From the NCBI GenBank assembly GCA_028875125.1, contig JAPPGC010000043.1:1-42273 (forward strand): 42,273 bases of DNA, written 5' to 3'. A model generated the notes under the pieces. It saw only the letters and a program-made list of their open reading frames with translations, was not told the DNA's origin and did no database searches. This DNA comes from Bacteroidota bacterium. GTDB taxonomy: Bacteria; Bacteroidota; Rhodothermia; Rhodothermales; Bin80. The position numbers and the translations under genes were made by a program. Positions within the stretch are counted from its first letter, which is position 1, and each line of letters starts with the position of its first letter. Positions 17,514-26,686 of this stretch are shown piece by piece.

Positions 17514-18899
17514 CTAGGCCGCGGAAACCTTCCAGTGAAAATTTGCAAAGCTGTAATACGATCTCTTGGGTGACAATCTCAGTAAATAGAGCGCGAGTTC
17601 CCGCAAGTGATAGTCCCCCCACATTACACTTTCTCCATAGGGAATCTCGGCTCCTTCCGGAACGTAATCCCAACGGCGTGGCCAATGGTATACGCTGTGT
17701 AGAAGCAGGCCCTCATGGGCTGGATCCAGACTCAGGTATGGTTCATCCAGGAGCGTCAGGGCAATTTTGCGCCCAGCTATGGTATATTTTTCGCCTTGCT
17801 TGCCTAAAATCTTTCCCAGACGCATTAACCCCTGAGCTGCAATAGCCGCGGCAGAACTATCTACGGGTTCCTTGTCATTGAACGGATCCGCATCACACTC
17901 AGACCAATTGCTTAAATCTTTTAAGCCCGGTGCGCCTGTGTCCCAGTAGGGTACGCCGCACGTTGGTGTGCTCTTGATGTAGTAATCAGCTGCATCCAAC
18001 AACGCCTGCTTGATTTCAGCTTCTGCCTCTCTGTACGGACGTGTAACACCTTTGGGCAGCATGTTGAGAAATTCAAGGATTTCAGCACACCCCAGAATTA
18101 TCCACGCTAAACCTCTCGTCCATGTGCTGAATGGAGAGTACCCCTGCTGCGTGCTCGGACAACGATACGTGCCTGAGCGTACGTTGAAGATTGCTTCATG
18201 GGCAACCCGACCCCGGATATCGTACCCGTCTGCTTTTTCCCCCTCACCACGAAATACGATGTACTTGCAGGTTGTGCGTGCGTGGGTCACCAACCGATCT
18301 AGCAAGCTGTACTCCCGGTCCTGCTCGCCCCGTAATACACCTCCCAACAAGTATGCAATAGCGAGCGCCCGGAGTGAGCGAATTGTATCCGCGAAAAGAG
18401 AATGTGGCCCATTAAAGGAGTGAATGAATCCATATCCGCCTCCGAGTTCAGTCCAACGGTGCGCTTGAACACTCCCACTTGTTAACAGGGCCTGCACATA
18501 GCAACTGCGCTCCCATTCGTTGTACTCAATGAAGTGCTCATCCATGAGTCGAAGTAGCGCTCCATAAGTACTCGTGACGGTAAACCCATGATCATGAACA
18601 CCAAAGTGTGTCAGGTGATGCTGTATGCGCTCTATTGTATTGCCACGCCCCCATTGAAACAAATAGCTCGAGTCTTCCGCCTCAGCCTGCAGAAGCATTG
18701 AGCCTACCTGAAAGCCACGCGTCCAATCAGTCCAACCTCTGGAAGTGTAACGCCCCTTTCTGGTGTACACCAACGCTTCGTCCTCGGATTGGGCCAGCCT
18801 TTCCTCAATCGCTATCAGTTTTTCTCCTGAAATCTCCCACATGCGGGCGATGGGTTTCTCAAAAACCCCCAACGGAATGGGCTTGCTCGTGTCAATCAT
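17514..18899 (-). CDS. glycoside hydrolase family 88/105-like unsaturated uronyl hydrolase
   Basis: 461 residues from the ATG at 18899 (a TTG directly before it is also in frame). The protein has an (alpha/alpha)6-barrel pattern of GH88/GH105 enzymes: HDHGF at residues 103-107 provides the candidate catalytic Asp104, VPYWDTGAPG holds the second Asp near residue 325, and YSPFSTWTRGLAWIILG, PVDSSAAAIAAQGLM and VMWGDYHLRELALYLL match the conserved core and C-terminal signatures. Enzymes of this type remove the unsaturated uronic acid left on oligosaccharides by polysaccharide lyases. No signal peptide is visible, so it is probably cytoplasmic. It starts 6 bases after the metallophosphoesterase stop, as one operon. 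Confidence 0.88.
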   Translation of the reverse strand: MIDTSKPIPLGVFEKPIARMWEISGEKLIAIEERLAQSEDEALVYTRKGRYTSRGWTDWTRGFQVGSMLLQAEAEDSSYLFQWGRGNTIERIQHHLTHFGVHDHGFTVTSTYGALLRLMDEHFIEYNEWERSCYVQALLTSGSVQAHRWTELGGGYGFIHSFNGPHSLFADTIRSLRALAIAYLLGGVLRGEQDREYSLLDRLVTHARTTCKYIVFRGEGEKADGYDIRGRVAHEAIFNVRSGTYRCPSTQQGYSPFSTWTRGLAWIILGCAEILEFLNMLPKGVTRPYREAEAEIKQALLDAADYYIKSTPTCGVPYWDTGAPGLKDLSNWSECDADPFNDKEPVDSSAAAIAAQGLMRLGKILGKQGEKYTIAGRKIALTLLDEPYLSLDPAHEGLLLHSVYHWPRRWDYVPEGAEIPYGESVMWGDYHLRELALYLLRLSPKRSYYSFANFHWKVSAA

Positions 18900-18905
18900 C
18901 AAAAT

Positions 18906-19703
18906 TTATTGTTCGGCAAAAGAATGCGTTACTCGCCTGCACACCGAAAAAGTGCGTGTATGCCTATCATACTTGCGGATCTGAACTTCTAAGTTACGTT
19001 CGCCTGTCTCAATGAGGTTCCAGGAATTCATCTCCGTTTGTGGCTCGCGCCACCGATCTGAGGTGGCTGTACCCGCAATGGAAACGACCAACTCACTTCC
19101 TGCCTCAATACACACCTCCACATGGGCACAATGCCAGTGCCCTGCGCAGACAAGCGTTACGCCAGCGTCCGCAGCCGCAGCAAATAGTTGCTCCCCGCCA
19201 CGTGCCAAATCCAGGTTTTCGGACACTCTGAGTGCGGTAAGTGGATGATGAACCGCCAACACCTTGAGTGTGCTTGGCGGCTGCTCTGAAAAAAAACTCT
19301 GTACTCTCTTGACTTGTTGGGCTGTGCAACGCCCTCCCTGGACCGTAAACCCGTATGTGGTATTGAGTCCCAGCACGGCCAAACCCTGAATGGCGATTGT
19401 CGGCTCCAACTGCCTGGTAAGCTGCCGCTTGTATCGACGTAACGGGTCAAGCATGCGCAAGTCCGGTCGATGCCACCACGCGTGCATATCATGATTCCCG
19501 GGAACTACGATGTATGGCAGGGGAAGCGCATTCAGGAATCCCCGCGCAGCTTCGAACTCGCCCCGTCTTGCCCTCTGGGTCAGATCTCCTGTAATCACAA
19601 TCACGTCACATCCATGCGCACGGATATCCTCAATCAGATCTTCCTCTACATGAAGGGAAGCAATCCGGCCAAAGTGAGGATCGCTTACGTGTGCCAGCCG
19701 CAT
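18906..19703 (-). CDS. calcineurin-like metallophosphoesterase
   Basis: 265 residues, likely cytoplasmic. All five metallophosphoesterase blocks are present: DPH (Asp8, His10), GDLTQRARR (Asp40), GNHD (Asn70, His71, Asp72), AVHHPL and CAGHWHCAH. The size and GDLTxR motif place it near the CpdA/Icc group (3',5'-cyclic AMP phosphodiesterase-like), but specificity for cyclic nucleotides is not certain. It is the first gene of a pair with the GH88-like hydrolase. The ATG is followed directly by the core, so the start is well fixed. Confidence 0.88.
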   Translation of the reverse strand: MRLAHVSDPHFGRIASLHVEEDLIEDIRAHGCDVIVITGDLTQRARRGEFEAARGFLNALPLPYIVVPGNHDMHAWWHRPDLRMLDPLRRYKRQLTRQLEPTIAIQGLAVLGLNTTYGFTVQGGRCTAQQVKRVQSFFSEQPPSTLKVLAVHHPLTALRVSENLDLARGGEQLFAAAADAGVTLVCAGHWHCAHVEVCIEAGSELVVSIAGTATSDRWREPQTEMNSWNLIETGERNLEVQIRKYDRHTRTFSVCRRVTHSFAEQ

Positions 19704-19848
19704 AAGGACCTGATTGGATTACAAAAACAACGCGCAGCGCTTAGATCGAGAAAACCAGCCGGAATAGATCTTTCCAATAACCTCCTGAAGACCCCGCCCG
19801 CTATCTGTGATGGTCATCAAACCCAATCTTCAACCCCGGACTTTAAAA

Positions 19849-21093
19849 TCAGGCCGCCAAGGCCTCTTGCAAGAACAGGCTGATTGGGTTTTCCAGCAAC
19901 TCTTTGAGTGTGGCGAAGAACCGTGCTCCCACTGCTCCGTCCACCGCCCGATGGTCACACGATAGTGTGAGCTTCATACGTTTACCTGGGACAACTACGC
20001 CACCCTGCACGACCGGTACATCACGAATTGTACCGATGGCCAGAATACAGGCATTCGGAGGATTGATGATTGCCGTAAATGATTCGATGCCAAACATGCC
20101 CAGATTACTGGTAGTAAACGTTGACCCTTCCATTTCTTCCGGGGTCAATTTTCGGTCTCGTGCACGCGCTGCCAGCTCCTGAGTCTCCTCAGCTATGGCT
20201 GCCACACTCTTTTGATGAGCATTCCGCACAACGGGCGTGACCAACCCATCTTCTATAGCTACGGCCACCCCCACATCTACGTAACTGTACCTGCGAATCA
20301 CACCCTCCTCTGCAGCATATGCTACGTTCGCATCAGGATGTTGCACTAGGGCAATGGCACTTGCCTTGGTCACAAAGTCGTTAAAGGAAACCTTAGGGCG
20401 ACCAGATTTCTCCAGGAGATCATTCACTGCAGTTCGATGGGCAATAAGTGCAGTCACATCTACGTCTACATTCAGATAGAAATGTGGAGAGGTGTACTTG
20501 CTCTCAGCCAAACGACGTGCGATCGCCTTACGCATCTGGGAGATCCGAACCGTTTCAATGCCACGATCAGCACCAATGGGTGCAGGAATCCGAGGCCTTG
20601 ACATCTGCGCTTCTACATCCCGCTTGATTATACGCCCTCCCGGGCCGGATCCTGTCAGATGAGTCAAATGAAGCCCATGGTCAGCCGCCATCCGCTTAGC
20701 GAGTGGAGAAGCCTTGACCCGCCCAGTGAATGTCGCCTCGGAAGCAACAATGTTTGCCGGCGCAGGAGACGGCGTTTCCGTTGGAGTTTCAGCAGGCGCT
20801 GGAGTTGCGCTATCATCAGCTGTATGCGACGACAGTATAGCGGATACATCCTCGCCGGCCTCACCCAGAACAGCAATGAGCCCACCTATCGGCAGGGCAT
20901 CACCGGCCTGAGCAACCTTTTTGAGTAGGATACCATCATCGTATGCCTCAACATCCATCGTTGCCTTGTCCGTCTCCACCTGAGCAATCACATCACCAGC
21001 AGCAATTTTGTCTCCTTCTTCAACGGACCACTCAACCAGGACACCCTCTTCCATGGTGTCCGTCATCTTTGGCATTTCTATTGCAATTGGCAT
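19849..21093 (-). CDS. pdhC: pyruvate dehydrogenase E2, dihydrolipoamide acetyltransferase
   Basis: 414 residues. A single lipoyl domain (about 1-77) carries the modified Lys43 in VETDKATMDVE. A flexible Ala/Pro/Thr-rich linker with APAETPTETPSPAPA follows. Then comes the peripheral subunit-binding domain (about 127-163, KASPLAKRMAADHGL ... GSGPGGRIIKRDVE), and a C-terminal catalytic domain with CDHRAVDGAVGARF, whose His and Asp are the transferase residues. It moves the acetyl group from E1 to CoA. The ATG at 21093 gives the standard MPIAIEMPKM start; a GTG four codons upstream is in frame but unlikely. It follows E1beta closely on the same strand. The E3 gene is not in the window. Confidence 0.96.
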   Translation of the reverse strand: MPIAIEMPKMTDTMEEGVLVEWSVEEGDKIAAGDVIAQVETDKATMDVEAYDDGILLKKVAQAGDALPIGGLIAVLGEAGEDVSAILSSHTADDSATPAPAETPTETPSPAPANIVASEATFTGRVKASPLAKRMAADHGLHLTHLTGSGPGGRIIKRDVEAQMSRPRIPAPIGADRGIETVRISQMRKAIARRLAESKYTSPHFYLNVDVDVTALIAHRTAVNDLLEKSGRPKVSFNDFVTKASAIALVQHPDANVAYAAEEGVIRRYSYVDVGVAVAIEDGLVTPVVRNAHQKSVAAIAEETQELAARARDRKLTPEEMEGSTFTTSNLGMFGIESFTAIINPPNACILAIGTIRDVPVVQGGVVVPGKRMKLTLSCDHRAVDGAVGARFFATLKELLENPISLFLQEALAA

Positions 21094-21116
21094 GATCAGT
21101 ACCACTTAGAATATGG

Positions 21117-22100
21117 TCAATCAAGATACATCACTGCACGGCAGGCTCGGTATACATCCTCCGTACTCGGCAGATAGTACTCCATTAGATTTTTAGCATA
21201 CGGGGCCGGCGTATCTTTGGCAGTGATTCGGTGAACCGGCGCATCAAGGTAATCAAAAGCCCTTGCCTGAATCTGGAAAGCGACCTCCGAGGAGACGCTT
21301 GCAAATGGATTGCTCTCATCCACCACTACGCACCGATTGGTCTTCTTTACGGACGAGATCACTGTATCCCAGTCAAACGGGCGGATCGTACGCGGGTCAA
21401 TAACTTCCGCGGCATAACCGTCCGCTTCAAGCATTTCGGCTGCCTCCAGTGCACGCCAATAGCTCTTGTTATGACCTATAATGGTTACCGCGTCGCCTTC
21501 ACGCGCGATCCGCGCCTTGCCGATCGGAATGGTATAGTCCTCCGCTTCTGACACTTCGCCACGCATGCCGTACATGAACTCACTCTCCAGAAACACTACC
21601 GGATCATCGTCCCGGATCGCTGATTTGAGCAGCCCCTTGGCATCGTCGGGGTTCGACACTGAAATCACCTTCAGTCCCGGGAAGCAGCTGTAGATCGCTT
21701 CAACCGAAGTGTTGTGTGTCGCCGCCAACTGCCCCGCAGCACCATTCGGTCCGCGAAACACTATCGGAAACGAAAACTGCCCACCTGACATGTAGCGGAC
21801 CTTCGCCGCATTGTTGATGATCTGATCAATGGCTACGAAGGCGAAGTTCCAGGTCATGAACTCTATGATCGGCCGAAGCCCATTCATCGCCGCGCCAAGC
21901 CCCAAACCTGCAAAGCCACTCTCACTGATCGGCGTATCAATCACACGTTGATCACCAAACCGATCACGCATACCCTCACTAACCTTGTAGGCACCATTAT
22001 ACTCAGCCACTTCCTCCCCCATGAGGAATATATTCTCGTCGCGATCCATCTCTTCAACCATCGCAGCACGGACGGCCTCCCGAAGTTGCAATTCTGCCAT
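21117..22100 (-). CDS. pdhB: pyruvate dehydrogenase E1 component, beta subunit
   Basis: 327 residues, transketolase-like pyrimidine-binding and C-terminal domains. Recognisable are MGEEVAEYNGAYKVSEGM (thiamine pyrophosphate-activating Glu), DTPISESGFAGLGLGAAMNGLRPIIEFMTWNF, FRGPNGAAGQLAATHN and, in the C-terminal part, VIDPRTIRPFDWDTV and VVVDESNPFASVSSE. With the alpha subunit it forms the decarboxylase of the PDH complex. The ATG at 22100 gives the usual MAELQLREA start, 8 bases after the E1alpha stop; a TTG four codons upstream overlaps that stop. Confidence 0.96.
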   Translation of the reverse strand: MAELQLREAVRAAMVEEMDRDENIFLMGEEVAEYNGAYKVSEGMRDRFGDQRVIDTPISESGFAGLGLGAAMNGLRPIIEFMTWNFAFVAIDQIINNAAKVRYMSGGQFSFPIVFRGPNGAAGQLAATHNTSVEAIYSCFPGLKVISVSNPDDAKGLLKSAIRDDDPVVFLESEFMYGMRGEVSEAEDYTIPIGKARIAREGDAVTIIGHNKSYWRALEAAEMLEADGYAAEVIDPRTIRPFDWDTVISSVKKTNRCVVVDESNPFASVSSEVAFQIQARAFDYLDAPVHRITAKDTPAPYAKNLMEYYLPSTEDVYRACRAVMYLD

Positions 22101-22108
22101 AGCTTCAA

Positions 22109-23212
22109 TCAAGTCAGAAAAGGAAAATCTTCTTGTGTGTAGAGATGTTCATATATGTCCTCCAGAGGCGGGAACGGGCTTTCATCCGCAAAGGTGACGG
22201 ATGCAGCCACTTCAGCCTTCACCTCCACGTCCAGAACATCAAGCTCTTCATTGCTCATGAGGTTTTCCTGTATGAGATAACTTTTCAAGCGAAGGATTGG
22301 GTCTTCGTTCTTCTTGGCTTCCAACTCTTCCTTGGTCCGGTACTTGCCCGGATCACTCATGGAATGCCCCCTGTAGCGGTAGGTCCGGATTTCCACAATC
22401 GATGGCTGGCCCGCGCGCGCCATGTCCACGTGATCGCGCATGGCCTGACAGACACTGAAAACATCCATCCCGTCTGCCAGTGAGCCCGGCATAGCATAAG
22501 AAACACACTGCTTAAAAAGGTCCGTCTCGGCAGTGGCCCGATCAACCGCAGTGCCCATTGCATATTGATTGTTCTCAATCACAAAAACAACGGGCAACCT
22601 ATACAGCGAAGCCAGATTCAGTGTTTCATGAAAAGCACCCTGCCACACCGCACCATCACCCAAATAACATATACATACGCCCCCATCGTTCTTGTACATA
22701 TGCGCAAAAGCAATGCCCGCAGCCACAGGAATATGCGCACCAACGATGCCGTGCCCTCCAAACATGCCCTTTTCCTTGCTGAAAAAATGCATTGAGCCCC
22801 CTTTGCCTTTGGAACAGCCGTCCACCTTCCCAAACAGTTCGGCCATGCATTCGTTGGAGGTCATCCCGAGTGCCAGCGCGAGGCCGTGGTCGCGATACGC
22901 CGTGATCGCTGAATCTAATCCGGGCTTGATCGCATAAGCCGACCCGGTTGAAATGGCCTCTTGACCGATATACAAGTGTAGAAAACCACCAATCTTTTGT
23001 CTGCCATACATCTGAGCAGAACGCTCCTCGAACCGCCGTTGCAACAGCATATTTCGGTATATATCACCAACCTCTTCCACACTGAGCCCCAAACTCTCAT
23101 GGGAAAACCTGTCTCCCGGATAGTGTCGGAAGGTGAGCTTAGTCTCAATCGTGTCGTAAGATGCTTCCGGCTGGCCGTTTTGGGTTGCCACTTCTTGTGC
23201 CTTCAAAGACAT
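22109..23212 (-). CDS. pdhA: pyruvate dehydrogenase E1 component, alpha subunit
   Basis: 367 residues. The thiamine-pyrophosphate motif runs from GDGAVWQGAFHE to VIENNQYAMGT, the expected GDG...NN spacing. Other family blocks are RRFEERSAQMYGRQKIGGFLHLYIGQEA near the N-terminus, GKGGSMHFFSKEKGMFGGHGIVGAH, and the phosphorylation-loop-like YRYRGHSMSDPGKYRTKEE. It decarboxylates pyruvate and passes the acetyl group to E2. It is the first gene of the pdhA-pdhB-pdhC operon; its promoter must lie in the 116 bases shared with the divergent glycosyltransferase gene. Confidence 0.97.
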   Translation of the reverse strand: MSLKAQEVATQNGQPEASYDTIETKLTFRHYPGDRFSHESLGLSVEEVGDIYRNMLLQRRFEERSAQMYGRQKIGGFLHLYIGQEAISTGSAYAIKPGLDSAITAYRDHGLALALGMTSNECMAELFGKVDGCSKGKGGSMHFFSKEKGMFGGHGIVGAHIPVAAGIAFAHMYKNDGGVCICYLGDGAVWQGAFHETLNLASLYRLPVVFVIENNQYAMGTAVDRATAETDLFKQCVSYAMPGSLADGMDVFSVCQAMRDHVDMARAGQPSIVEIRTYRYRGHSMSDPGKYRTKEELEAKKNEDPILRLKSYLIQENLMSNEELDVLDVEVKAEVAASVTFADESPFPPLEDIYEHLYTQEDFPFLT

Positions 23213-23328
23213 GTCACCGGGATGTTTGGAATATCATGCGCTCGTAATACAAGTACAGCCCGTGTGTACCCTTATGAGGCGCTTGTGATCCCCAATTTTC
23301 TGCAACCGCGGGTTCTGTCCTGAGATTC
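23213..23328. promoter_or_regulatory. divergent promoter region, pdhA and glycosyltransferase
   Basis: 116 bases between two divergent start codons, so both promoters must be here or inside the genes. No motif can be assigned with confidence. Confidence 0.4.
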
Positions 23329-24054
23329 ATGTGCAAGGTTCTCGTCATTATCCCGACGTACAACGAAGCTAAAAATGTGGCCCTGGCGCTGAAACGCGTG
23401 ATGGAACAACCTTACAACCTGAACGCGCTTGTCGTGGATGATGGATCGCCCGATGGTACAGCAAATATCGTTCGCCAGACTCAACTGGAATACCCTGGAC
23501 GCATTGAGCTGCTAGAGCGTTCAGGAAAACTAGGCTTGGGGACCGCCTACCTGACCGGTTTTGCGCACGCGCTTAAACACGAGTATCAGATTATCTGTGA
23601 AATGGATGCTGACCTCTCGCATAACCCGGATGACCTGCCGCGACTGATCAAAGCTATTAGGACTGATCAATGTGATCTTGCCATTGGATCCAGATATATC
23701 CATGGTGTTCGTGTTGTAGATTGGCCGCTTGGTCGACTTATACTCAGTTATGGCGCTGGCTGGTACACACGAATCGTAACACGTCTTCCGGTCCGTGATG
23801 TTACCGCTGGTTTTGTGGCCTATCATCGTCGTGTTCTGGAGTCTGTAAACCTGGGAGCAGTCCGCAGCAACGGGTATTCCTTTCAGGTAGAAATGAAATA
23901 CCGTGCATGGAAGAAAGGCTTCCGCCTTACCGAAATTCCTATTGTCTTTACCGAGCGAACAGAAGGCCAAAGCAAGATGAGCCAGGATATCGTTCGTGAA
24001 GCTGCTTTCAAGGTCTGGGAGTTGCGTTTCCGTTCTCTCTTCGGAAAGCTCTGA
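23329..24054 (+). CDS. polyprenol monophosphomannose synthase-like GT2 glycosyltransferase
   Basis: 241 residues, GT-A fold of family 2. The N-terminal VLVIIPTYNEAKNV, LVVDDGSPDGTANIV, the loop SGKLGLGTAYLTGF and the metal-binding CEMDADLSHNPDDLP (DxD) are those of DPM1/polyprenol-phosphate mannosyltransferases. Downstream, IGSRYI, DVTAGFVAYHRRVLE and GYSFQVEMKYRAWKKGFRLTEIPIVFTER are also typical. It transfers a sugar, probably mannose, from a nucleotide sugar to a lipid phosphate at the cytoplasmic face of the membrane. No C-terminal membrane helices are present, so it is the short soluble form. It is followed by icd after 59 bases. Confidence 0.92.
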   Translation: MCKVLVIIPTYNEAKNVALALKRVMEQPYNLNALVVDDGSPDGTANIVRQTQLEYPGRIELLERSGKLGLGTAYLTGFAHALKHEYQIICEMDADLSHNPDDLPRLIKAIRTDQCDLAIGSRYIHGVRVVDWPLGRLILSYGAGWYTRIVTRLPVRDVTAGFVAYHRRVLESVNLGAVRSNGYSFQVEMKYRAWKKGFRLTEIPIVFTERTEGQSKMSQDIVREAAFKVWELRFRSLFGKL

Positions 24055-24113
24055 TGAGGTCCGATGAGATCTTATTTGTATAACTTTCGCACCGCCAAGA
24101 ATTTATTTAACTG

Positions 24114-25370
24114 ATGCCCTACACACATCTCTCTCCGCCCAAATCGGGAAATCCTATTCAATTTTCTGGTGGTACGCTGCAGGTACCCCATGACCCCATC
24201 ATCCCTTTTATTGAAGGGGATGGGATCGGTCCTGATATCTGGTCTGCTGCCCGCCACGTACTTGATCATGCCGTCTCACATGCGTACGGCGATCAACGAA
24301 AAATTCACTGGTATGAAATCTATGCCGGAGACAAAGCTCACAAAAAGTTCAGCGAGTGGCTCCCCGACGATACTCTTCAGGCCGTTCGAGACTACCGCAT
24401 TGCTATCAAGGGGCCGTTAACGACGCCGGTCGGTGGAGGAATTCGCAGCCTGAATGTCTCCCTGCGACAAGAACTTGATCTTTACGCCTGCGTTCGGCCT
24501 ACACGCTACTTCTCCGGGGTTCCCTCCCCAGTGCGGAACCCTGAGTACGTAGACATGATCATTTTCCGCGAGAACGCAGAAGACATTTATGCAGGTATTG
24601 AGTTTGAGCGCGGAACCGAAGACACGCAACGATTCCAGAAACTTTTCAGTGAGGCCTTCCCTCAACGTTTCTCAAAAATCCGTTTCCCAGAAAGCAGCGG
24701 GATCGGGATTAAGCCTGTTTCGGAAGAAGGTACTGAACGTATCGTTCGCGCTGCGATCCAGTACGCGATTGCTGAGCGCAAGCCCAGTGTAACGCTGGTG
24801 CATAAGGGCAATATCATGAAATATACCGAGGGTGCATTTCGTGATTGGGGATATAAAGTTGCTGCAGAGCAGTTCGGTGCAACACCTTTGGATGGCGGGC
24901 CCTGGCATGTACTTAACCAGAACGGACACGAGATAATCATCAAGGATGTGATCGCGGATGCTTTCCTGCAACAGGTCCTGACCCGCCCCAGAGAATACAG
25001 CGTGATTGCAACCATGAACCTCAATGGAGACTACATCTCAGACGCGCTTGCGGCCCAAGTTGGAGGGATTGGAATTGCTCCGGGAGCCAATATCAACTAC
25101 GATACGGGGCTCGCCCTGTTTGAAGCGACCCACGGTACCGCCCCCAAGTACGCTGGTTTGGACAAAGTCAACCCGAGTTCTGTACTGCTTTCGGGAGAGA
25201 TGATGCTACGGCACATGGGATGGAAAGAGGCCGCAGATGCTATCATTGGCGCGGTCGAAAAGACGATTGGCCAGAAACGCGTTACTTATGATTTTCACCG
25301 TCTGATGGAAGGGGCAACCTTGCTAAGCTGCAGCCAATTCGGTCAGGCGCTGGTTGAGAACCTGGGATAA
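24114..25370 (+). CDS. icd: NADP-dependent isocitrate dehydrogenase
   Basis: 418 residues, close to the length of the E. coli enzyme. It oxidises isocitrate to 2-oxoglutarate with CO2 release in the TCA cycle. Visible are [14 protein letters not shown] at the N-terminus, [30 protein letters not shown] with the substrate-binding Ser and Arg residues, [31 protein letters not shown] (catalytic Lys) and the family signature [19 protein letters not shown] followed by APGANI and [11 protein letters not shown]. The ATG is the first after an in-frame stop. It may be read with the upstream glycosyltransferase gene or from its own promoter. Confidence 0.97.
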   Translation: MPYTHLSPPKSGNPIQFSGGTLQVPHDPIIPFIEGDGIGPDIWSAARHVLDHAVSHAYGDQRKIHWYEIYAGDKAHKKFSEWLPDDTLQAVRDYRIAIKGPLTTPVGGGIRSLNVSLRQELDLYACVRPTRYFSGVPSPVRNPEYVDMIIFRENAEDIYAGIEFERGTEDTQRFQKLFSEAFPQRFSKIRFPESSGIGIKPVSEEGTERIVRAAIQYAIAERKPSVTLVHKGNIMKYTEGAFRDWGYKVAAEQFGATPLDGGPWHVLNQNGHEIIIKDVIADAFLQQVLTRPREYSVIATMNLNGDYISDALAAQVGGIGIAPGANINYDTGLALFEATHGTAPKYAGLDKVNPSSVLLSGEMMLRHMGWKEAADAIIGAVEKTIGQKRVTYDFHRLMEGATLLSCSQFGQALVENLG

Positions 25371-25559
25371 TAGGCGGAACATCGTGAAGTTCGCTGTGGT
25401 CATGCCAGGATCACTGTGCTCAACTACAAGTCTTCTAGGCGAGGTACGCTGCGAGTCAGTTCAGTCGTACAATGACACACTGGATGCACTTGGGCAACGG
25501 GCGCATGCATCCATCCGTCGCTCGTCTCCATTGAATATTTCTATTTTCCGTGGTCTGTC

Positions 25560-26598
25560 TCATTCCACAGCGTACACAACTATGGTCGTATCCCCCTCAC
25601 TCCCATATAGACGCTGATTCAACAGGTAAGCATTTTCTATTTCTCCTATGCGGAATGAGTGTTCATAGGTTCCCGTTTGTGCATCATATACATCGACTGC
25701 ATAACCTGGCTCAGACGTCACATATGCGAAAACATAAACCTTTCCCTCGTCTACGCTTATTTCTTCGTGCAGGCTTTGCCCAACAAAATGATATCCCTGC
25801 ATACCACCCATTTCCACAGTCTCCCATTTCGGTGGTTCCACTGTTCCCCAATCTGGGGTTCCACGGACATATTCGATTGTTCCATCCGGCTTGTACTGAA
25901 CGAGAACGGGGAAATAATGCGGAGCAAAGAGCAAGTTGTCCCCGAACGTCGTGGTAAAGCCAAGACAACACGAGCTGCTGCGCCCATGAGGTGCTTGGGG
26001 AACAATACCGAAAGTCACGATATCTGCGCCTTTTCTAGTCTCAAAGAGGTGATCTGTCAGTCCTCCCACCAAAGAATAGGAGCGTCCTCCTGACGTAAAC
26101 TGGTGCCCTACAGGTGAAAATTCAAGGATTTCCGACCGCAAGAAAGCCCCGTCAAGACCAAAATAGGAGATTCTTCGAGCATTTTCATCAACTACGTATA
26201 CAGTTGAATCACTTATCATGCCTAGATCCACAATACTCATGAGTTCTCCCGGTCCAGCACCTATGGTACCGCCATAGGTTGCTACGTAGCTACCCGTAGA
26301 ATCAAAGCCATGAATAGCCACAGCACGTAAGTCGACTACATATGATATTGCCTTGTCGATCAGCTCTGACTGCATTGGGAGTAAATATTAGGTCTCTATC
26401 TTCCGCTTCGCCCGGCAACCTAACAAGTTCTCGTAACCGTACTTCGGACCACACACGCCCAGACGTACTTTGGAGCTCAATGTTTGAGAGAGATAGCATT
26501 TCCACTGAGTTAGTCTCCTGATCTGAAGAACATGCACCGCCGACGAAAAGGAGCACGATAACAACTAGAGATATAGACAGTCCATTCGGGCAGTTCAT
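25560..26598 (-). pseudogene. frameshifted 6-bladed beta-propeller lipoprotein (tandem copy)
   Basis: Two overlapping frames together make one protein of about 346 residues matching the intact neighbour at 26687. The first part (26598 to about 26340) has the lipoprotein signal VVIVLLFVGGAC and continues to VRADRQGNI; the second part resumes with YVVDLRAVAIHGFDSTG in another frame. The neighbour reads VRADREGNIYVVDFRASAIYGF without interruption, so a single extra base near 26340-26347 (GGCAATATCATATGTA on the coding strand, where ATCTATGTA is expected) explains the break. The remainder is well conserved to the last residue (NQRLYGSEGDTTIVVYAVE), so the lesion is recent, a switch-like mutation, or a sequence error. 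The ATG at 26375 gives a fragment without a signal peptide and is not a likely true start. Confidence 0.85.
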
Positions 26599-26686
26599 CT
26601 ATCAGTAATGGTTATGACCAACATCAAGTGAGCACACTACATCTGCTGCTCGCCTCCTCGAGTATGTCTTTTTTCCGTGGTCTACT

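Noticed and set aside
26302-26598. 98-residue lipoprotein as an independent gene
   Set aside because: Its last ten residues have no counterpart in the paralogue, while the paralogue continues in the next frame; it is the front part of the frameshifted copy.
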